Below the pieces are notes generated by a model. The model was not told the origin of the DNA. It saw nothing but the letters and a program-made list of their open reading frames with translations, and searched no databases. The position numbers were made by a program, and so were the translations under genes. DNA of 64,000 nt from Hymenobacter swuensis DY53 (GTDB taxonomy: Bacteria > Bacteroidota > Bacteroidia > Cytophagales > Hymenobacteraceae), in NCBI RefSeq assembly GCF_000576555.1, contig NZ_CP007145.1, positions 558,001 through 622,000 of the forward strand, in the 5' to 3' direction. Below, piece by piece: positions 49,612-58,953 of the stretch; the first letter of the stretch is position 1; each line of letters starts with the position of its first letter.

Positions 49612-50154
49612 ATGAGCGACCATAGCATTGCAATTGTACCACAAGTATCCAGTTACCCTAACAGAGTGGCGAGGGCAAAGGAAATTCTAAACTGGTTGGT
49701 TGAAGATGATATAGTTAAGCCTGCGCTTACATCCTGTGTTTTAGGATTTGATGGGGGTTACGCAATATCGGGTGGTGCTAAGAAAGTAATTGGGTCGGCC
49801 AATAGACATACTTTTAGTTTAGATGTAAATGGACTTGAGATTATCACTGAAAGACACATCTTCGATACTGGTGGTAATGGAATAGAAGAAATATACTGTC
49901 CGGCTTGTCAACAAAATTTGGCAGAAGAGGACTTGGGTTTTCTTGAGAACTGGTATGAGGGCAACCTAAATGATGTAGCTTGTTCAGTCTGCGACACTAT
50001 GAATAGCATCCATCAGTTTCGGTTTACGCCGCAGTGGGGCTTCAGTGACTTAGGCTTCAAATTCTGGAACTGGCCTGACTTGACCGACGATTTTGTAAGC
50101 AGGTTTCAGCAGAAGTTGGGTGTCAATGTTTCTGTCATTTATCAACGTATATGA
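49612..50154 (+). CDS. AT-rich gene for a zinc-ribbon-like protein
   Basis: A 180-residue protein with two CxxC pairs, C96/C99 and C124/C127, as in a zinc ribbon, between an N-terminal alpha/beta region and a C-terminal aromatic-rich segment (FKFWNWPDLTDDFVSRF). Its codons are AT-rich and unlike those of its neighbours, so it is likely acquired. I do not recognise the family; similar small acquired proteins are sometimes toxin-immunity partners, but no toxin is beside it. It starts seven bases after the Uma2 stop. Confidence 0.7.
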   Translation: MSDHSIAIVPQVSSYPNRVARAKEILNWLVEDDIVKPALTSCVLGFDGGYAISGGAKKVIGSANRHTFSLDVNGLEIITERHIFDTGGNGIEEIYCPACQQNLAEEDLGFLENWYEGNLNDVACSVCDTMNSIHQFRFTPQWGFSDLGFKFWNWPDLTDDFVSRFQQKLGVNVSVIYQRI

Positions 50155-50158
50155 AATA

Positions 50159-50192
50159 AAAAGGCCGCCCCGGAATCCCGGAGCGGCCTTTT
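50159..50192. terminator. Bidirectional terminator before pruA
   Basis: Stem AAAAGGCCGC-CCGG / CCGG-GCGGCCTTTT with one mismatch and an AATC loop, A and T runs at the ends. It ends both the zinc-ribbon gene and pruA. Confidence 0.9.
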
Positions 50193-50211
50193 GCATTCAA
50201 AACCAAACGGC

Positions 50212-51876
<1,665 letters not shown>

Positions 51877-51936
51877 AATGAAGTGCTGGATTGGCGTGAT
51901 GGGTGGTGGGGAAGGGCAAAGGTAGAAAGCCCGGTC

Positions 51937-52311
51937 TTATTCGCGGCGGTACTGGCGCACAGACTCCTGCTGTAGCTGCATCCAGTTCGTATTGTCTGTA
52001 ACTACCCAATGACCCGCTATCCTGTGCAACTCGTCAAGGCGTTTTTGACAGCGGTTAATCAGGTAGGCGGCTGGCAGTTGGGGCGCTGAAGTTGCGTAGT
52101 GTAGCTCTATGGTGTCGCCGGTCAGCCGGAACTGGCCTTCTTCCTCAGTAGCGGGCAAGGATAAATGGAAGCCACCGTCCTTGTACAAGCTAAGCGCCCA
52201 GATACCCGCGAAATTGTCGGAGTAAGCGGATAAAATTCCTGGACGAACTGGAGTTGGCCAAAATAGATAGGTCAGCAAACCCAAACCACAAGGAAATATG
52301 AACTTCTTCAT
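51937..52311 (-). CDS. Small exported protein, function unknown
   Basis: A 124-residue protein with a short hydrophobic N terminus (FPCGLGLLTYLFWP) that may be a signal or anchor. The rest has FRLTGDTIELHYAT and a C-terminal helix with QLQQESVRQYRRE. Its base composition is lower in GC than that of pruA. I recognise no family. ATG 52311 is used in place of the TTG that begins the frame. Confidence 0.55.
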   Translation of the reverse strand: MKKFIFPCGLGLLTYLFWPTPVRPGILSAYSDNFAGIWALSLYKDGGFHLSLPATEEEGQFRLTGDTIELHYATSAPQLPAAYLINRCQKRLDELHRIAGHWVVTDNTNWMQLQQESVRQYRRE

Positions 52312-52326
52312 ATTCAAATAATAACG

Positions 52327-52680
52327 TCAAAGTAATGGATGCTCAACGTGCCAGGGCCCATTGAAGGCAGTTGGTGCTACTCCGAGTTGCTGTAATATGT
52401 CATATAGCTGAGCCTCGTCATTGACATAATAAGCGGCCTTATTCACGATGGCAAAATCCTCATCCCCGGCTTCCGCATACTTCGCCAGAAGTGCAACATC
52501 AAACTCAGTATCTGTAATGTAATAGAGATGTTGTGGACGCCTGATTACACTACGGGTATTGATATTGGAATGAATGGCAACCCAACGTCTGAAACCTGGA
52601 GCGGAAGGGGATGCCTCAGCGGCAATGGGTTGCCGAAGCATCTCAATACGATTCCATACTTTGATTGGAATGTGTTCCAT
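52327..52680 (-). CDS. Hypothetical protein behind a duplicated kinase 3' end
   Basis: A 117-residue soluble protein with no recognisable domain (RRPQHLYYITDTEFDVALLAKYAEAGDEDF and a C-terminal QLGVAPTAFNGPWHVEHP, both in part). It begins 20 bases after the stop codon of a 66-base duplicate of the dNMP-kinase gene's 3' end (52700-52766). GC content is below that of the flanking housekeeping genes. Confidence 0.55.
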   Translation of the reverse strand: MEHIPIKVWNRIEMLRQPIAAEASPSAPGFRRWVAIHSNINTRSVIRRPQHLYYITDTEFDVALLAKYAEAGDEDFAIVNKAAYYVNDEAQLYDILQQLGVAPTAFNGPWHVEHPLL

Positions 52681-52699
52681 TGCAAAGTGTATAATAAGC

Positions 52700-52766
52700 C
52701 TACAGCCGCTGCAGCAGCTCCCGCACCTGCCATTCCAGGTCAGCGACGGAGCCGGTGTTGTGGAGC
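52700..52766 (-). pseudogene. 3'-end fragment of the dNMP-kinase gene
   Basis: These ~66 bases match 53277-53342, the last 22 codons and stop of the kinase gene, with four mismatches (about 94% identity). The reading frame and stop codon are kept (…HNTGSVADLEWQVRELLQRL, then stop). Upstream of it the similarity decays within about 25 bases; the rest of the kinase is absent. It points to a recombination event at the kinase 3' end. Confidence 0.85.
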
Positions 52767-52805
52767 TTGAGCGTCAGATTAGTAAGTGGTAGAACGGATT
52801 ATCTA

Positions 52806-53261
52806 TTATGGTAGATAACCGGCCCTGCGGCGGTGGCGCCAACTCTTATTGGATTGCAGACCCGTAAGGAAAAAGAATAACGCCCCAATTGAAAGTACAC
52901 TCACTCCGCCGCTAATGCTCGATTCAGATTCTAACAGAGGCTTTTGAGCTTGATGTTCGGCGTAACGAACAGCTACTTTGCTGCCTAAAGTCAGTTGATC
53001 GAAAGCACGGTGGTTTGTGATTATGCGGGCAGTTCTGACGTTCTCCTGAGGGGCTACATATGTTACCACAACCTCATAGGTGCTGCTTTTGCCCGAGCCA
53101 ATTCGGCCGGGTAACGCGTGTACTACTGCAGTAGCAGGAATTCCATGCAGCGTACGCCACCGCTGAGCCGCCAGCCACAGCATACTTAGTAGAAAAGCAG
53201 CTCCTATAAGCGGCTGGATCCATGCTCTAATCCAGAAGCTGAAAACAGACTCATGTGCCAT
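52806..53261 (-). CDS. DUF3592-like membrane protein
   Basis: A 151-residue protein with a TM segment at about 15-35, a central beta-rich domain (YEVVVTYVAPQENVRTARI, GSKVAVRYAEHQAQKPLL, in part) and a second TM segment at about 118-138. The GSKVAVRYxxxxPxxxxL pattern is that of DUF3592 proteins. ATG 53261 is chosen; it lies 15 bases after the kinase stop codon. It forms the middle of a segment flanked by two copies of the kinase 3' end. Confidence 0.72.
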   Translation of the reverse strand: MAHESVFSFWIRAWIQPLIGAAFLLSMLWLAAQRWRTLHGIPATAVVHALPGRIGSGKSSTYEVVVTYVAPQENVRTARIITNHRAFDQLTLGSKVAVRYAEHQAQKPLLESESSISGGVSVLSIGALFFFLTGLQSNKSWRHRRRAGYLP

Positions 53262-53276
53262 TCTAGTAGAACTCAA

Positions 53277-53825
53277 CTACAGCCGCTGCAACAGCGCCCG
53301 CACCTGCCATTCCAGGTCGGCGACGGAGCCGGTATTGTGGAGGGTGAGGTCGAAGTGAGGGTAGTGGTCGAGGGCGGTTTCGGAGGGGTGGTCGTCGTCG
53401 CGGGTGCCGTCGCCGCGCTGGTGGAGCGGGTCGCCTTCCACGCGCACCATCAGGCCGCCGCGGCTGCGGATGAGGTCGGCCTCGTTGGGGAAGCGCACGT
53501 CTGGAATCAGCGTATGCTGCTCGGCCGGTAGCTGGGAGAAGAACGCCTGCACCCAGATATCGGGCTCCCAATGGCGCAGGGCCAAGCCGACCTGCTGGAG
53601 CATCTCGCCGCGGGTACGGTCGAAGGCAGGCAGCTTCTCAGCCTTGCCCTGCTGGGAGAAATATGGGGCCGTGCCCTCGCCCGCCAGCGCCGCACACACG
53701 GCCTTAATGGGCTCGCCCACGGAGCGAATGTGCCATTTGCTTTCGGGCTGTGTCCGTTGAATCAGGCGGGCGATGGTGTCTTTGCCGCTACCCCGCCGCC
53801 CCGAAAAACCGATTAGTCTTGTCAT
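53277..53825 (-). CDS. Deoxynucleoside monophosphate kinase-like P-loop protein
   Basis: A 182-residue P-loop kinase with Walker A GRRGSGKD (9-16), of the type found in phages and bacteria as dNMP kinase. The DVRFPNEADLI segment, shared with phage dNMP kinases, supports this. It would phosphorylate dNMPs, but the substrate is inferred. The last 66 bases are duplicated at 52700-52766. Confidence 0.8.
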   Translation of the reverse strand: MTRLIGFSGRRGSGKDTIARLIQRTQPESKWHIRSVGEPIKAVCAALAGEGTAPYFSQQGKAEKLPAFDRTRGEMLQQVGLALRHWEPDIWVQAFFSQLPAEQHTLIPDVRFPNEADLIRSRGGLMVRVEGDPLHQRGDGTRDDDHPSETALDHYPHFDLTLHNTGSVADLEWQVRALLQRL

Positions 53826-53844
53826 CGGGGCAAAGGTAAGGCCT

Positions 53845-53922
53845 TGTCATTCCGACGCGGGAGGAATCTGAATTAAGGTATTGAGACAAGCGCACTCAGG
53901 TTCTTCCCGCGTTGGAATGACA
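53845..53922. repeat. Dispersed palindromic repeat, copy 9
   Basis: 78 bases: TGTCATTCCGACGCGGGAG on the left, CTTCCCGCGTTGGAATGACA on the right. It fills the gap between the kinase start and the YjjG-type gene's stop. Confidence 0.88.
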
Positions 53923-53926
53923 CATC

Positions 53927-54619
53927 TTACAGAATCTCCTTCAGCTCGCTCAGACAGCTGATTTCGTAGGTAATCTGGTTGAAGTGGCGGCGCTTGGCGG
54001 GGTTGAAGTACACCTGGTCGAGGCCGGCGTTGTAGGCGCCCAGCACGTCGCACTCCAGGTTGTCGCCAATCATGAGGCTTTCCGGGGCGTTGGCACCGGC
54101 GCGCTCCAGCGCGTGCTCGAAAATGCGGGTATCGGGCTTGAGGTGGCCGCAGCACTCCGACGTCACGATTTCCTCGAAATACTCCGTGAGCTGGGACGCA
54201 TCGAGCTTGAGGTACTGAATGTTGCGGAAGCCGTTGGTGATGAGGTGCAGGCGGTAGCCCTTGTCGCGCAGGTAGTCGAGCACCTCGTAGGTGTAGGGGA
54301 ATACGGCTTTTTTCAGCGGCAGCAGGTCGGTAAACTGTTCCGAGATGCCCGTCGGCGAATCTTCCTCCCGCAGCCCCAGCTGCACGAAGGTGCGCGGGAA
54401 GCGGGTGGCGCGCAGCTGCTGCTGGTTGATTTTGCCGCCCTGGTACAGCCGCCACAGGCCGTGGTTGATGTCGGAATACTCCTTGATAAACTTCTCTACC
54501 GACACCCCGTGCCGGCCGATGTTGTGCTCCGCGAACAGGTGGCGCAGGGTTTCATCGGCATTGGTTTCAAAGTCCCACAGCGTATGGTCGAGGTCGAAGA
54601 AGAGGTGACGGTATTTCAC
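53927..54619 (-). CDS. YjjG-family noncanonical pyrimidine nucleotidase
   Basis: HAD-type phosphatase of 230 residues, removing phosphate from noncanonical (d)UMP-like nucleotides in housecleaning. Motif I is FFDLDHTLWD with nucleophile D9 and D11; motif II and III lie in LITNGFRN and the LKPDTRIFEHAL segment; motif IV is MIGDNLECDVLGA. Start is GTG 54619; no ATG lies in frame upstream. Next to a dNMP-kinase-like gene it fits nucleotide pool control. Confidence 0.87.
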   Translation of the reverse strand: MKYRHLFFDLDHTLWDFETNADETLRHLFAEHNIGRHGVSVEKFIKEYSDINHGLWRLYQGGKINQQQLRATRFPRTFVQLGLREEDSPTGISEQFTDLLPLKKAVFPYTYEVLDYLRDKGYRLHLITNGFRNIQYLKLDASQLTEYFEEIVTSECCGHLKPDTRIFEHALERAGANAPESLMIGDNLECDVLGAYNAGLDQVYFNPAKRRHFNQITYEISCLSELKEIL

Positions 54620-54665
54620 TGGTGATGCGTGAGGAAGGTGATGAGGTAAATAGGGGAGGGGAGAA

Positions 54666-54762
54666 CGTCATGCAGAGGCGCAGCCGAAGCATCTCGTTCG
54701 GATAGTAAGCAATGGTACCACAACGTCAGCGCGCGAGATGCTTCGCTCCGCTCTGCATGACG
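54666..54762. repeat. Dispersed palindromic repeat, copy 10
   Basis: 97 bases: ACGTCATGCAGAGGCGCAG on the left, GCTTCGCTCCGCTCTGCATG on the right, with GCGCGAGATGCTTCG inside. It uses the CATGCAGAG arm variant, as in copy 7. Confidence 0.88.
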
Positions 54763-54772
54763 TTTAGGGAAA

Positions 54773-55099
54773 TCAGTCGACCTGCAGCCGTTCCACAATC
54801 CGGCCTTCGCCCAGGTGCTCGTGCACGATGGCGGCGGCGTCTTTGGGACGGACGTTGCCGTACACGGTGCCTTCGGGGTGGATGATGAGGGCGGCGCCGG
54901 GGCCTTTCTTGCACTGCTTGCACAGGTCGAGGCAGTTGCAGGTCTGCACCCGCACTTTGCGCTTCTCGCCGCCGGCCAGCAGCTTTTTCAGGCCTTGCTT
55001 CTTGAGCTCGGTTTTTAATGCCTTGACGACCTCCTTGCCCACCTCGTCTTTCTGAGCAGTGCAAACAAACAGGCGAATAACAGAGTCAGCAGATTTCAC
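54773..55099 (-). CDS. Thioredoxin-like [2Fe-2S] ferredoxin
   Basis: A 108-residue protein with C13 (LFVCTAQ) and a cluster of cysteines C54, C56, C60 and C63 (TCNCLDLCKQC). The C-(x)-C pattern, the following PEGTVYGNV and the basic middle resemble the small (2Fe-2S) ferredoxins of the thioredoxin-like fold (NuoE/Shethna type). GTG start at 55099. It is 20 bases downstream of the ArsR regulator and probably cotranscribed. Confidence 0.8.
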   Translation of the reverse strand: MKSADSVIRLFVCTAQKDEVGKEVVKALKTELKKQGLKKLLAGGEKRKVRVQTCNCLDLCKQCKKGPGAALIIHPEGTVYGNVRPKDAAAIVHEHLGEGRIVERLQVD

Positions 55100-55119
55100 G
55101 GGAGAGAGAGGCGCAAGGG

Positions 55120-55509
55120 TTAAGGCTGGCCGGTCCAGCGGCGGTTTTGCAGCTTATACGCGGCTAGCTCCCGGTTCGACCAGAGCGTTTGGTAAATCTT
55201 CTGGTCGTGCTGGAGCTGCGGGTCCCGCTCCATGTAGCCGAGCAACTGCTGGAGAAAATCCGCGGCCTCATCCTTGATGAAGTAAAACACCCAGTTATCG
55301 AGCCGGCGGAAATTGACCAGGCCGGCATTTTTGAGGTACGCTAATTGCCGGGAGGTTTTGGTCTGGGTGAAATCCAGCACCTGTTCCAGGTCGGAAATGC
55401 ACATTTCCTGGTTGCGCCACAGCAAATGCAGGATGCGTACCCGCGAATCGTCGCCGAGGGCCTTGAATAGTTGCTGGCCAAATGCAACGGTAAAGTGTTT
55501 GAGACGCAT
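55120..55509 (-). CDS. ArsR-family HTH transcriptional regulator
   Basis: A 129-residue winged-helix protein. The HTH core is LGDDSRVRILHLLWRNQEMC (in part), SDLEQVLDFTQTKTSRQLAYLKNAGLV (in part) and the wing DNWVFYFIKDE. The ELCVCDL metal-binding helix typical of arsenic sensors is EMCISDL, with a single cysteine, so it is probably not a classical As(III) sensor. Likely regulates itself and the ferredoxin gene. Confidence 0.85.
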   Translation of the reverse strand: MRLKHFTVAFGQQLFKALGDDSRVRILHLLWRNQEMCISDLEQVLDFTQTKTSRQLAYLKNAGLVNFRRLDNWVFYFIKDEAADFLQQLLGYMERDPQLQHDQKIYQTLWSNRELAAYKLQNRRWTGQP

Positions 55510-55596
55510 CTTTAGGCAAAAGCAAGTGGAGGGGCTGAACCAATCCAGCCGGGCCCGAATTTAGCCTAAACCCGCCAGCGGCCCCCGAAAGTGCCG

Positions 55597-55604
55597 TATC
55601 TTTG
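55597..55604 (+). promoter_or_regulatory. Putative -7 element (TATCTTTG)
   Basis: Perfect TAnnTTTG match 10-19 bases before the candidate start codons of the next gene, which would leave a very short leader. No TTTG is present at -33. Confidence 0.5.
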
Positions 55605-55613
55605 TCGCTCGTA

Positions 55614-56315
55614 ATGCCTTGTATGTCTGTTGTGGCCCGAATTCGTCTTTCTTATTTACCCACCTTACTGGGTTTCCTGCTGGTAGCGCTGCTACTGGTC
55701 CCCGGCCACGCGCGGGCGCAGGGCCAGCGCCGGGTGGTGCAGTTTACCGGCATTGTGGCCTCCGGCGACTCATTGCTGGGCGTGCCCGGGGCGGCTATTT
55801 TCGTGCCCAAGGCCGGCCGGGGAACGGCCTCCAACCCCTACGGCTATTTCTCTCTGCCCGTGCTGGCCGGTGATAGTATCGTGATTCGGAGCCTAGGCTA
55901 CCGCAACCAGTACGTCATTATCCCCGAAAACTATCCGCGCCAGAGCTACTCCGTAATTGTGCAGCTCAAAGAGGACGCCACCGTGCTGCCGGAAGTGCGC
56001 ATCTTCCCCTATGCCACCGAAAAAGCGTTTAAGGAAGCCTTTCTGGCCATGAAGCCGCCATCTGAAGAGGACCGCACGCCAGCCGATAAGCTCAACGAGC
56101 AGGTGATGCGCCGTATGTTCAACACGCTGCCCGTCACCAGCATGGGTAACTACCGCCAGACTATGCAGGCCCAGCAGAACGACCAGATGCGTCGCATGGG
56201 CCTCGGCGCTACCCCCGCCACCAACAACCCCCTGCTCAACCCCTTCAGCTGGCTGCAGCTCATCAACCAGGTGAAAAGCGGCGAATTCAAGAAGAAGGAA
56301 GGCGTGGATTATTGA
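55614..56315 (+). CDS. Exported carboxypeptidase-regulatory-like domain protein
   Basis: A 233-residue protein (230 if ATG 55623 is used). A signal peptide (LLGFLLVALLLVPGHARAQ) is followed by a CarboxypepD_reg-like beta-sandwich (FTGIVASGDSLLGVPGAAIF, SNPYGYFSLPVLAGDSI, RSLGYRN, in part), and then a Met/Asn/Gln-rich C-terminal region (NYRQTMQAQQNDQMRRMG). Such domains occur in TonB-dependent receptors and outer membrane proteins; here there is no receptor barrel. The exact start among the two ATGs is not certain. Confidence 0.82.
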   Translation: MPCMSVVARIRLSYLPTLLGFLLVALLLVPGHARAQGQRRVVQFTGIVASGDSLLGVPGAAIFVPKAGRGTASNPYGYFSLPVLAGDSIVIRSLGYRNQYVIIPENYPRQSYSVIVQLKEDATVLPEVRIFPYATEKAFKEAFLAMKPPSEEDRTPADKLNEQVMRRMFNTLPVTSMGNYRQTMQAQQNDQMRRMGLGATPATNNPLLNPFSWLQLINQVKSGEFKKKEGVDY

Positions 56316-56355
56316 GTTGAATTGTTGGATGGTTGAACTGTTGAATAGTTGAACT

Positions 56356-56535
56356 GTCATTGCGAGCAGCCCGAAGTTAGCTGTCCTCCACGAGAGGCAA
56401 GCCTTGTTATGCAGAAAGCCCCTGACGTCCGCGCTGGCGTCAGGGGCTTTCTGCTTCCTCGGGGTGCGGCGCTCTGGGAAGGACGGATTGCTTCGGACAC
56501 TGGCTTGATGCGCCACATGCCTCGCAGTAACGAGT
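56356..56535. repeat. Dispersed palindromic repeat-like element, copy 11 (variant)
   Basis: CTGTCATTGCGAGCAGCCC on the left, CTCGCAGTAACGAG on the right; a GTCATTGCGAG/CTCGCAGTAAC variant of the arms, with a terminator at its centre. The left flank (56316-56355) is a run of GTTGAATTGTTGGATGG-type words. Confidence 0.55.
56411..56454. terminator. Terminator inside repeat copy 11
   Basis: Perfect 17-base arms (GCAGAAAGCCCCTGACG) around a 10-base loop. The arms carry AAAG and CTTT rather than a long T run. Confidence 0.75.
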
Positions 56536-56596
56536 CACTCGTTCAACCATTCCTCCCTATATTCAGTACAGCCACTGTTTGACCTCTGACTTTGCT

Positions 56597-57979
56597 ATGG
56601 ATACCAACCTACCGCGTACTTCCCAACCTCGTATTGTAATTATCGGTTGCGGCTTTGCCGGGCTGCGGCTGGCCAAGGACCTAGCCGACGCGCCCGTGCA
56701 GGTGGTGGTGATTGACCGGAACAACTACCACAACTTTCAGCCCCTGCTCTACCAGGTAGCCACCGGGGCCCTGGAGGCCGACAGCATTGCCTACCCCATC
56801 CGCAAGATTTTCGCCGGCCAGCCCAACTTCTTCTACCGCATGGCCGACGTGCAGCGCGTCGATCCGGCCACCAACACGCTCACCACCAACATCGGCGACA
56901 TCCGCTACGACCACCTGGTGGTGGCTACTGGCTCGCTCACCAACTTCTTCGGCCTCACCAGCATCGAGCAGAATGCCATGCAGATCAAGAGCGTGCCCAA
57001 CGCCCTGAATCTGCGCAGCTACCTGTTTCAGAACTTTGAGAAGGCCATTCTTACCGAAGACCCCGCCCGCCGGCAGGCCCTGATGAACGTGGTGGTGGTG
57101 GGCGGCGGCCCCACGGGCGTGGAAATCTGCGGCTCCCTGGCCGAGATGCGCAAGGACGTACTGCCCAAGGATTACCCCGAGCTCGACCTCAAGCAGATGG
57201 AAATCTACTTGGTGGAATCGGGTGGGGAGGTGCTTGGGCCCATGAGCAAGGACTCGCAGGTGCAGGCCAAGGGCTACCTGGAGGAAATGGGCATCCACGT
57301 GCGCCTCAACACCCAGGCCAAGCACTTCGAGGACGGCAAACTATATTACTCCGACACCGAATTTATCCGCACCGAAAACCTGATATGGGCGGCCGGCGTG
57401 AACGGAGCGGCGCTGGAAGGCTTGCCCGAGGCCGCCGTGGCCCGCAACAAGCGCGTGAACGTGGACACGGTGAACCGGGTGGTGGGCTTCCAGAACGTGT
57501 ACGCCATCGGCGACGTGGCCAACATGGTCACCGACGAGATGCCGCGGGGCTACCCCATGCTGGCCCCCGTGGCCATCCAGCAGGCCGAGCAGCTGGCCGA
57601 CAACTTCAAGCGGCTGCTGCGCGGCGAAACCATCCGGCCGTTCAAGTACACCAACAAGGGCAGCATGGCCATTGTGGGCCGCAACCGCGCCGTAGTGGAT
57701 TTGCCCGGCGACAAGCACTTCGGCGGCTTCTTCGGGTGGCTTACCTGGCTGTTTGTGCACCTGATGACGCTGGTGGGCTTCCGCAACAAAGTAGTTACGC
57801 TGGTGGGCTGGGCTATCAGCTACTTCAGCTCCGACAAAGCCCTGCGCCTTATCATCCGCCCCTACAAGCGCAACGACTTCAAATCGGACAAGGGCCTGGC
57901 CACCGCCATCCACAACGCCGCCACGCCCGAGTACAACCCATCCGTACCAGCTCCCAACGCCCCGGTGGTGGGAGGGTAG
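56597..57979 (+). CDS. ndh: Type II NADH:quinone oxidoreductase (NDH-2)
   Basis: A 460-residue single-subunit, non-pumping NADH dehydrogenase of the inner membrane. FAD-binding GCGFAGLRLAKDL near residue 15, NAD-binding VVVGGGPTGVEICG near 172 and the VYAIGDVANM motif near 303 are visible; the C-terminal ~80 residues hold hydrophobic-amphipathic membrane anchors (FGWLTWLFVHLMTLVGF). It coexists with complex I in this window. ATG 56597 follows a TTG that only begins the frame. Confidence 0.92.
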   Translation: MDTNLPRTSQPRIVIIGCGFAGLRLAKDLADAPVQVVVIDRNNYHNFQPLLYQVATGALEADSIAYPIRKIFAGQPNFFYRMADVQRVDPATNTLTTNIGDIRYDHLVVATGSLTNFFGLTSIEQNAMQIKSVPNALNLRSYLFQNFEKAILTEDPARRQALMNVVVVGGGPTGVEICGSLAEMRKDVLPKDYPELDLKQMEIYLVESGGEVLGPMSKDSQVQAKGYLEEMGIHVRLNTQAKHFEDGKLYYSDTEFIRTENLIWAAGVNGAALEGLPEAAVARNKRVNVDTVNRVVGFQNVYAIGDVANMVTDEMPRGYPMLAPVAIQQAEQLADNFKRLLRGETIRPFKYTNKGSMAIVGRNRAVVDLPGDKHFGGFFGWLTWLFVHLMTLVGFRNKVVTLVGWAISYFSSDKALRLIIRPYKRNDFKSDKGLATAIHNAATPEYNPSVPAPNAPVVGG

Positions 57980-58011
57980 CGTTCAGAAGGTGTTTTGTTG
58001 AAAATAGATAG

Positions 58012-58040
58012 CCCTGCTCTGGTAGCAGGGTTATTTTTTT
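58012..58040 (+). terminator. Terminator after ndh
   Basis: Stem CCCTGCT / AGCAGGG around CTGGT followed by TTATTTTTTT. It ends the NDH-2 transcript ahead of the urease region. Confidence 0.88.
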
Positions 58041-58122
58041 AGGGGTAATAGTAGAAAAGTGTATTGATTTTACAGCGTTCCGCTTAGATTACCACCATCA
58101 AACCCCTGATGCGCCCGTTTTC

Positions 58123-58848
58123 ATGCAAGAGGCTCTGCCGCTTTCCTTCGCCCTGCTGGCCGGCACCGGACACGCCTTCGAGGCCGACCACCTCATTGCC
58201 GTGAGCACCCTGGTAGCCCGCCACGACCACCGCCGCGACGCCGTGCGCGAGGGGCTATTCTGGGGCCTGGGCCACACCACCACGCTGGTGGTGTTCGGGG
58301 GCGCGCTGCTGCTGAGCCGCTCCCTCATCACCCACACCAACTACTTCGAGGCCGCCGTGGGCGCGCTGCTGCTGCTGCTGGGCCTAAGCCGCCTCACCGA
58401 TAAAAGCTATTACCAGACCGCCCCGCCGCGCTACCGCCGGGGTACGGCCTACGCCGTGGGCCTCGTGCACGGGCTGGCCGGTAGCGGGGCGCTGGTGCTG
58501 CTGCTAATGGGTAGTCTGCGCTCCGCGTGGCTGGGCGTGGCCTACCTGGCGCTATTCGGGCTGGGCTCGGTGGTGGGCATGCTGGGTGCCACCGGCCTCA
58601 TGAGCGTGCCCTTCACCCAGCGCATGCGCTTCAGCCGCAACCTGCGTGCCGGCCTGGTCATCGTCTCGGCCCTGCTCAGCATAGGGTACGGCGGGTGGAT
58701 GATTTATGGGAATCTGTTTAGCAGTGAGAGTTTAGAGGGGAGAAATGAGAGCAGTTCCGGTAGCGTAATAAGGCCAGAACAACGGCAAGACGCGACACTT
58801 CGCGTCTCGTCGTTGAACGGCTCGTGCTATGCAGCTTCCAACCCATAG
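58123..58848 (+). CDS. ureH: UreH/NicO-family nickel permease with repeat-derived tail
   Basis: A 241-residue inner-membrane protein with about six TM segments. The HAFEADHLIAVSTLVARH segment near residue 17 is the nickel-binding H-x4-D-H signature of NicO/UreH permeases, and GLGHTTTLVVFG is its partner. It should supply nickel to urease downstream. The natural protein would end near GGWMIYGNLF (about residue 199); the last ~42 residues (from SSESLEGRNES) are read from the hairpin at 58721-58951 and are probably not functional. Confidence 0.85.
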   Translation: MQEALPLSFALLAGTGHAFEADHLIAVSTLVARHDHRRDAVREGLFWGLGHTTTLVVFGGALLLSRSLITHTNYFEAAVGALLLLLGLSRLTDKSYYQTAPPRYRRGTAYAVGLVHGLAGSGALVLLLMGSLRSAWLGVAYLALFGLGSVVGMLGATGLMSVPFTQRMRFSRNLRAGLVIVSALLSIGYGGWMIYGNLFSSESLEGRNESSSGSVIRPEQRQDATLRVSSLNGSCYAASNP

Positions 58849-58951
58849 CCAGCCACGCGCAAGTCGTTCAACGCGGAGACGCGAAGTGTCGCGTCTCTAC
58901 ATCGTTCTACGAAAGCTTCTTTCTTCTCATTTCTAAGCTCTCACTTCTCTA
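58721..58951. repeat. Nested hairpin between ureH and ureAB
   Basis: Inner arms of 30 bases at 58789-58818 and 58866-58895 (GACGCGACACTTCGCG on the left, CGCGAAGTGTCGCGTC on the right) and outer word-type arms AGTGAGAGTTTAGAGG / CTTCTCATTTCTAAGCTCTC. The ureH frame crosses the left side and stops in the loop. The ureAB ATG is two bases after it. Confidence 0.85.
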
Positions 58952-58953
58952 CC

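Noticed and set aside
58786..58848. Frameshift in ureH as the cause of its odd C terminus
   Set aside because: The conserved membrane part is intact and in frame; the tail is explained by the hairpin sequence itself.
58721..58951. Nickel riboswitch in front of ureAB
   Set aside because: The structure is a plain inverted repeat of the same kinds seen elsewhere in the window; I see no conserved NiCo-type junction sequence.
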